Of a stretch of 64,000 bases of DNA, positions 59,921 to 64,000 are shown one piece after another. The number at the start of each line of letters is the position of its first letter. The stretch's first letter is position 1. The notes beneath the pieces are model-generated. The model had not been told where the DNA came from. It saw only the letters and a program-made list of their open reading frames with translations, and did no database searches. The position numbers were made by a program, and so were the translations under genes. The stretch comes from Schlegelella_A sp036263655 (lineage in GTDB: Bacteria > Pseudomonadota > Gammaproteobacteria > Burkholderiales > Burkholderiaceae_C): positions 1 to 64,000 of the forward strand of contig DATAGP010000052.1 of NCBI GenBank assembly GCA_036263655.1, written 5' to 3'.

Positions 59921-62823
59921 CGGCGCGCGACCTGCCGGCGGCGCAGGTCGTCCGCCTCGCCGTCAACGGCAGGGCGCGCGAGCTCGCCGGCGCACCCTCA
60001 CGGCGGCTCTCGGACGCGCTGCGCGACGAGCTCGGACTCACCGGCACCAAGATCGGCTGCCACGCCGGCGACTGCGGCGCCTGCACGGTGCTGCTCGACG
60101 GCGAGCAGGTCTGCTCGTGCATCGTCGCCGTCGGCCAGTGCGCCGGCCGCGAGGTCGTCACCGTCGAAGGCCTGGCCGCCGCCGACGGGTCGCTGTCGAC
60201 GCTGCAGCGGGCCTTCGTCGCGCACGGCGCGGCGCAGTGCGGCATCTGCACGCCGGGCATGCTGATGAGCGCCGAGGCCCTCCTGCGCCGCAACCCGCAT
60301 CCGACCGAGCCCGAGATCCACGACGCGCTCGCCGGCGTGCTCTGCCGCTGCACCGGCTACCGCAAGATCGTCGAAGCGGTCCTCGCCGTCGCCGCGGGCG
60401 AGGTCGTGGACGCGCCGGTGGCGCCGGCCGGCGCCGCGGTCGGCAGCCGCGTCGCGCGGCTCGACGCGCCGGACAAGGTCACCGGCCGCGAGCGCTTCGG
60501 CGCCGACGTGCGTCCGGATGCCGCGGGCCAGCCGGTGCTGTCGATGCGCGTGGTCCGCTCGCTGCATGCGCACGCGCGCGTCGAGATCGGCGACCTGGTC
60601 GCGTGGCGCGCACGCTGGCCGGGCGTGGTCGACGTCATCACCGCCGCCGACGTGCCGCGCAACGCCTTCGCCATCTTTCCGGACCTGCGCGACCAGCCGG
60701 TGCTCGCCGACGGCGTGGTGCGCTTCCGCGGCGAAGCGGTGCTCGCCGTGGTCGGAGACGCCGAGACGCTGGACGCGCTGCCCGCGTCGGAGATCCCGAT
60801 CCGCTACGCGCCCCTGCCCGCGCACGAGGACTGCGATGCCGCCCTCGCCGCGGCCGAGCGCGGCGAGGCGCTGCACGCGCGCTATCCGGACAACGTGCTG
60901 TGCCGCGGCCGCGTCGTTCGCGGCGATGCCGAGGCGGCGGTGGACGGCTCCGCCTTTCACGCTGCCTCGAGCTTCGAGACGCGCCACGTCGAGCACGCCT
61001 ACATCGAGCCCGAGGCCGGCTATGCCGAGATCGTCGAGGGCGTCGACCACGCCGGCGCGCCGCTGCGCCGCGTCCGTATCGTCGCCTGCACGCAGACGCC
61101 CTACATGGACCGCGACGAGGTCGCCAGCGTCCTCGCCGTTGCGCCGGAGCAGGTGCACATCGTTCCGTCGGCGATCGGCGGCGGCTTCGGCGGCAAGCTC
61201 GACCTGTCGGTGCAGCCGCTGCTCGCGGTCGCCGCCTGGAAGCTCGGCCGGGCGGTCCGCCTCGTCTACGAGCGACCGGAATCGATGCAGTCGAGCACCA
61301 AGCGCCACCCGGCGCGGATGCGGGCGAGCGTCGGCTGCGATGCCGACGGACGCCTGACCGGCTTCGACTTCAGCGGCGACTTCGACACCGGGGCCTATTC
61401 CTCGTGGGGGCCGACCGTCGCCAACAGGGTGCCGATCCATGCCAGCGGGCCCTACCGCGTGCCGCACGTGCGGGCGCTGACGCGGGCGGTGCACACCAAC
61501 GGCAGCGTCTGCGGTGCCTTCCGCGGCTTCGGCGTGCCGCAGTCGACGCTGCTCGGCGAGCTGCTCCTCGACGAGCTCGCGGCGCGGGCCGGCATCGACG
61601 CGCTCGACTTCCGCCACCTCAACGCGCTGCGCGCCGGCGACACGACGCCGACCGGCCAGACGCTCGCCGCCAGCGTCGGCCTGCGCGCCTGCCTCGATGC
61701 GCTGCGGCCGGCGTGGCGCTCGGGCCGATCCGCGGCGGCCGCGTTCAACGACGCCGCGGCAGCGCGCGCTTCGCCGCTGCGCCGCGGCGTCGGCATCGCC
61801 TGCATGTGGTACGGCATCGGCAACACCGTGATCGCCAACCCGTCGACGATGCGCGGCGCCCTGCGCTGGGACGACGCGCTCGGCGGCCATCTCTTCCTCT
61901 ACAACGGCGCGCAGGAAATCGGCCAGGGCACGGCGACCATCCTTCCGCAGATGTTCGCCGATGCGGTCGGCCTGCCCCTCGCCTGCGTGCAGCAGGTCAT
62001 GGGCGACACCGACCGCACCGCCGATGCCGGCAAGTCCTCGGCGTCGCGGCAGACCTTCGTGTCGGGCAATGCGGCGCGTGCCGCCGGGCGCGACCTGCGG
62101 CGGCAGCTGCTGGCTCGGCTCGGCTGGGCGGAGGCGGAGGCCGCGGCCGACGACGGTGCGTCGTCGATACGGCTGTCGTTCGACGGCCATCGCCTGGTCG
62201 CCGTCGAGGCCGGCGCGGATGCAGGCACCGGCGCGGGGACGAGCGCGCGAGGCGACCGTTCGGCGCGCCGGGAGATCGACCTGCGCGCGTTGGCCGCGGA
62301 CACGGACGGGCCCGACCTCTTCGTCGGCAGCGGCTACTTCAATCCGCCGACGGTGCCGCTCGACGCCGACGGCCAGGGCGTGCCGTACGCGACCTACGCC
62401 TTCGCGGCGCAGATCGCCGAGGTCGAGGTCGACGTCGATCTCGGCACGGTGAAGCTGCTGCACATCCACGCCGCGCACGACGTCGGCCGGGCGATCAATC
62501 CGACCCAGGTCGAAGGGCAGATCCACGGCGGCATCGCGCAGGGCATCGGCATGGCGCTGATGGAGGAATACGTCAACGGCCGCACCGACAACCTGCACGA
62601 CTACCTGATCCCGACGGTCGGCGACGTGCCGCCGATCAGCGTCCACCTGATCGAGGATCCGGAGCCGCTCGGGCCGTGGGGCGCCAAGGGTGTCGGGGAG
62701 CCGGCGCTGGTCGCCACCGCCCCGGCGATCCTCAACGCCATCCATGCCGCGACCGGCGTGCGCATGCGCGAGGTGCCGGTCACGCCGAGCCGCTTGCGCG
62801 CGGCCTGGCTGGCGCAGCGATGA
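59917..62823 (+). CDS. Molybdenum hydroxylase: 2Fe-2S domain fused to molybdopterin subunit
   Basis: A 968-aa protein combining two subunits usually encoded apart. Residues ~10-155 bind two 2Fe-2S clusters: Cys48, 53, 56, 68 (plant type) and Cys108, 111, 143, 145. The rest is the Moco domain, starting VGSRVARLDAPDKVTGRERF, with IGGGFGGKLDLSVQPL, AFRGFGVPQ, GAQEIGQGTATI and the C-terminal GAKGVGEPAL with the catalytic Glu. It hydroxylates an N-heterocycle or purine using water. The next gene suggests nicotinate-type chemistry. No selenocysteine codon was seen. Confidence 0.92.
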   Translation: MTARDLPAAQVVRLAVNGRARELAGAPSRRLSDALRDELGLTGTKIGCHAGDCGACTVLLDGEQVCSCIVAVGQCAGREVVTVEGLAAADGSLSTLQRAFVAHGAAQCGICTPGMLMSAEALLRRNPHPTEPEIHDALAGVLCRCTGYRKIVEAVLAVAAGEVVDAPVAPAGAAVGSRVARLDAPDKVTGRERFGADVRPDAAGQPVLSMRVVRSLHAHARVEIGDLVAWRARWPGVVDVITAADVPRNAFAIFPDLRDQPVLADGVVRFRGEAVLAVVGDAETLDALPASEIPIRYAPLPAHEDCDAALAAAERGEALHARYPDNVLCRGRVVRGDAEAAVDGSAFHAASSFETRHVEHAYIEPEAGYAEIVEGVDHAGAPLRRVRIVACTQTPYMDRDEVASVLAVAPEQVHIVPSAIGGGFGGKLDLSVQPLLAVAAWKLGRAVRLVYERPESMQSSTKRHPARMRASVGCDADGRLTGFDFSGDFDTGAYSSWGPTVANRVPIHASGPYRVPHVRALTRAVHTNGSVCGAFRGFGVPQSTLLGELLLDELAARAGIDALDFRHLNALRAGDTTPTGQTLAASVGLRACLDALRPAWRSGRSAAAAFNDAAAARASPLRRGVGIACMWYGIGNTVIANPSTMRGALRWDDALGGHLFLYNGAQEIGQGTATILPQMFADAVGLPLACVQQVMGDTDRTADAGKSSASRQTFVSGNAARAAGRDLRRQLLARLGWAEAEAAADDGASSIRLSFDGHRLVAVEAGADAGTGAGTSARGDRSARREIDLRALAADTDGPDLFVGSGYFNPPTVPLDADGQGVPYATYAFAAQIAEVEVDVDLGTVKLLHIHAAHDVGRAINPTQVEGQIHGGIAQGIGMALMEEYVNGRTDNLHDYLIPTVGDVPPISVHLIEDPEPLGPWGAKGVGEPALVATAPAILNAIHAATGVRMREVPVTPSRLRAAWLAQR

Positions 62824-64000
62824 GCGGCGAGCCCGGCCCCGGCTTCGCCGCCCGTTCCGACGGCGAGCCGGTGCGGATCGACGCCGCCGACGGCGTGGAG
62901 CCGGCAGCTGGCGATGTCGCGGAGAGCGCGCCGCCGGCGCGGCCGGTCGTCCTCGAGCACTCGCGCGCGCCGGAGCGCATGGCGGCCGACAAGGTGCGCT
63001 GCGAGGCATGTCCGGTGCTGTGCCAGATCAGCGTCGGAAAGCTCGGCGCCTGCGATCGCTACGGCAACGTCGGCGGGGTGCTGACGCGCACCGACACGCT
63101 GCACCTCGTCGCCCGGCCGGGCGCCGATCTCGTCGCCTGGCAGGCCGGGCAGGCCGGCGGCTGGAACGGCGAGCTGATCGACGCCGCCGATGCGCCGGTG
63201 TTCGTCTCGGGCGTCGGCTCGGGCACGACCTATCCCGACTACAAGCCGGCGCCCTTCATCGTCTCGTCGCGCCACGAGGGCGTCGACCTCGTGACGGTGG
63301 TCACCGAAGGCATCTTCAGCTACTGCAGCTTCAAGGTGAAGATCGACACCGACCGCTATCTCGGCCCGGAGCAGGCGACGGTGCGCCACCAGGGCGAAGC
63401 GGTCGGCCACGTCAGCACCATCGAGTACGGCTCGCAGTTCCTCTCCCTCGGCGGCGTGCACCACCTGACCGGCGGCTCGAAGCGCGAAGGCCGCGTCGCC
63501 TGCGACATGATGATGGCGCTCGGCAACAAGCAGGCCGTCGAGTTGCAGATCGAAGGCGGCGCGACGCTCGTCGTCGCCGCCGACAAGCCGCCGGTCGTCA
63601 ACGGCGTCGAGGAGAAGCGGATGCGCGTCGGCTGCGGCTCGGCGGCGATCGGCATCTTCGCGCAGCAGTGGTTCGGCCACGCCGACGAGGTCGTCGTCGT
63701 CGACGACCACATCACCGGCGTGCTCTCCGAGCACCAGGCCGGCAAGTTCCTCGACATGAAGCCGACCGGCATCCGCCTGCGCGGCCGCAAGTCGACGCCA
63801 GGGCGCTACTTCCAGGTGGCGAATCCGGGCTCCGGTTGGGGCGGCACCGACATCACCGACCCGCTCTCGATCGTGGAGGCGTGGGATCCGAAGCACGCGC
63901 GGCCCGGGCTGCGCCTGCTGATGGTCTCGACGACCGGCGAGGACGCCGCCTGGTTCGTCCTCGACGAGCAGCTCGTGCCGCGACCGGCGGAGATGCCGCC
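62820..64000 (+). CDS. 6-hydroxynicotinate reductase-like protein (5' part, cut by window end)
   Basis: At least 393 residues, open to the window end. Four cysteines lie in CEACPVLCQISVGKLGACDR (61-80: C61, C64, C68, C78), a likely iron-sulfur site. Later segments include VSSRHEGVDLVTVVTEGIFS, GGVHHLTGGSKREGRV and RVGCGSAAIGIFAQQWFGHA. This agrees with my recollection of the 6-hydroxynicotinate reductase family, found beside molybdenum hydroxylases. The first ~45 residues are Ala/Pro/Gly-rich and unconserved. The ATG overlaps the hydroxylase stop (ATGA), linking all three genes. Confidence 0.7.
   Translation, partial: MSGEPGPGFAARSDGEPVRIDAADGVEPAAGDVAESAPPARPVVLEHSRAPERMAADKVRCEACPVLCQISVGKLGACDRYGNVGGVLTRTDTLHLVARPGADLVAWQAGQAGGWNGELIDAADAPVFVSGVGSGTTYPDYKPAPFIVSSRHEGVDLVTVVTEGIFSYCSFKVKIDTDRYLGPEQATVRHQGEAVGHVSTIEYGSQFLSLGGVHHLTGGSKREGRVACDMMMALGNKQAVELQIEGGATLVVAADKPPVVNGVEEKRMRVGCGSAAIGIFAQQWFGHADEVVVVDDHITGVLSEHQAGKFLDMKPTGIRLRGRKSTPGRYFQVANPGSGWGGTDITDPLSIVEAWDPKHARPGLRLLMVSTTGEDAAWFVLDEQLVPRPAEMP

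Noticed and set aside
59998..63009. 1003-codon open frame antisense to the molybdenum hydroxylase
   Set aside because: Low-complexity Arg/Asp/Val composition; the opposite strand encodes an unmistakable 2Fe-2S/Moco enzyme.

Overview
The window is one continuous, gene-dense, high-GC chromosomal segment with almost no intergenic gap above 250 bp. It looks like a betaproteobacterium, most likely of the order Burkholderiales. The supporting signs are a Bug-type tripartite tricarboxylate transporter binding protein, a HslV of the N-terminal type that starts MDNYHG before the catalytic Thr, a DksA with only one cysteine, the run corC-lnt-glyQ-glyS-gmhB-plsC-ygjP, and a MerR-aceK pair leading an acyl-CoA catabolic operon. 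The species cannot be named from the sequence.

Layout. 1-706 is the 3' end of an rRNA operon (partial 23S, 5S, strong terminator). 737-12589 is mixed metabolism: a membrane-anchored lipase, an HDOD protein, an aldo/keto reductase, AMP nucleosidase, D-amino acid dehydrogenase, a frameshifted biotin-carrier/carboxyltransferase fusion, a DUF72 protein, a 54-residue DUF1328 membrane protein, an FkbM methyltransferase and a NUDIX-metallo-beta-lactamase fusion. 12647-16868 (minus) is a PPK2 polyphosphate kinase followed by the fused isobutyryl-CoA mutase IcmF. After a DUF4864 protein and pantothenate kinase CoaX comes 18271-23984, a LacI-controlled catabolic island on the minus strand (PhyH oxygenase, TRAP transporter with a frameshifted binding protein, TIM-barrel protein). 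24000-29960 (minus) holds dksA, a STAS protein, hslV, hslU and a CobW-type metallochaperone. 30138-37982 is the envelope/translation housekeeping run.

39123-53644 is a 16-gene, co-directional, tightly spaced operon. It opens with a MerR regulator resembling LiuR, then isocitrate dehydrogenase kinase/phosphatase, thiolase, LysE exporter, SDR, MaoC, two acyl-CoA dehydrogenases, a DUF2868/DUF3482 membrane GTPase pair, a kappa-GST-like isomerase, an intact and a decayed DinB protein, enoyl-CoA hydratase, a DUF4126 protein and HMG-CoA lyase. The enzymes fit leucine/branched acyl-CoA catabolism, but methylcrotonyl-CoA carboxylase is missing. A palindromic operator in front of the MerR gene recurs, with the same flanking element at the same spacing, in front of the distant ppk2-icmF operon. 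This suggests one regulon joining both loci.

53774-64000 holds a lectin-like lipoprotein, an ACMSD-family amidohydrolase divergent from a Bug binding protein, PBP4 (dacB), ferredoxin-NADP reductase, and the start of a molybdenum hydroxylase operon (FAD subunit, a 2Fe-2S/Moco fusion, and a 6-hydroxynicotinate-reductase-like protein cut by the window end). This points to N-heterocycle catabolism. No CRISPR array, insertion sequence, prophage or tRNA was seen. Two genes each carry a single missing base, which may be real or sequence error.
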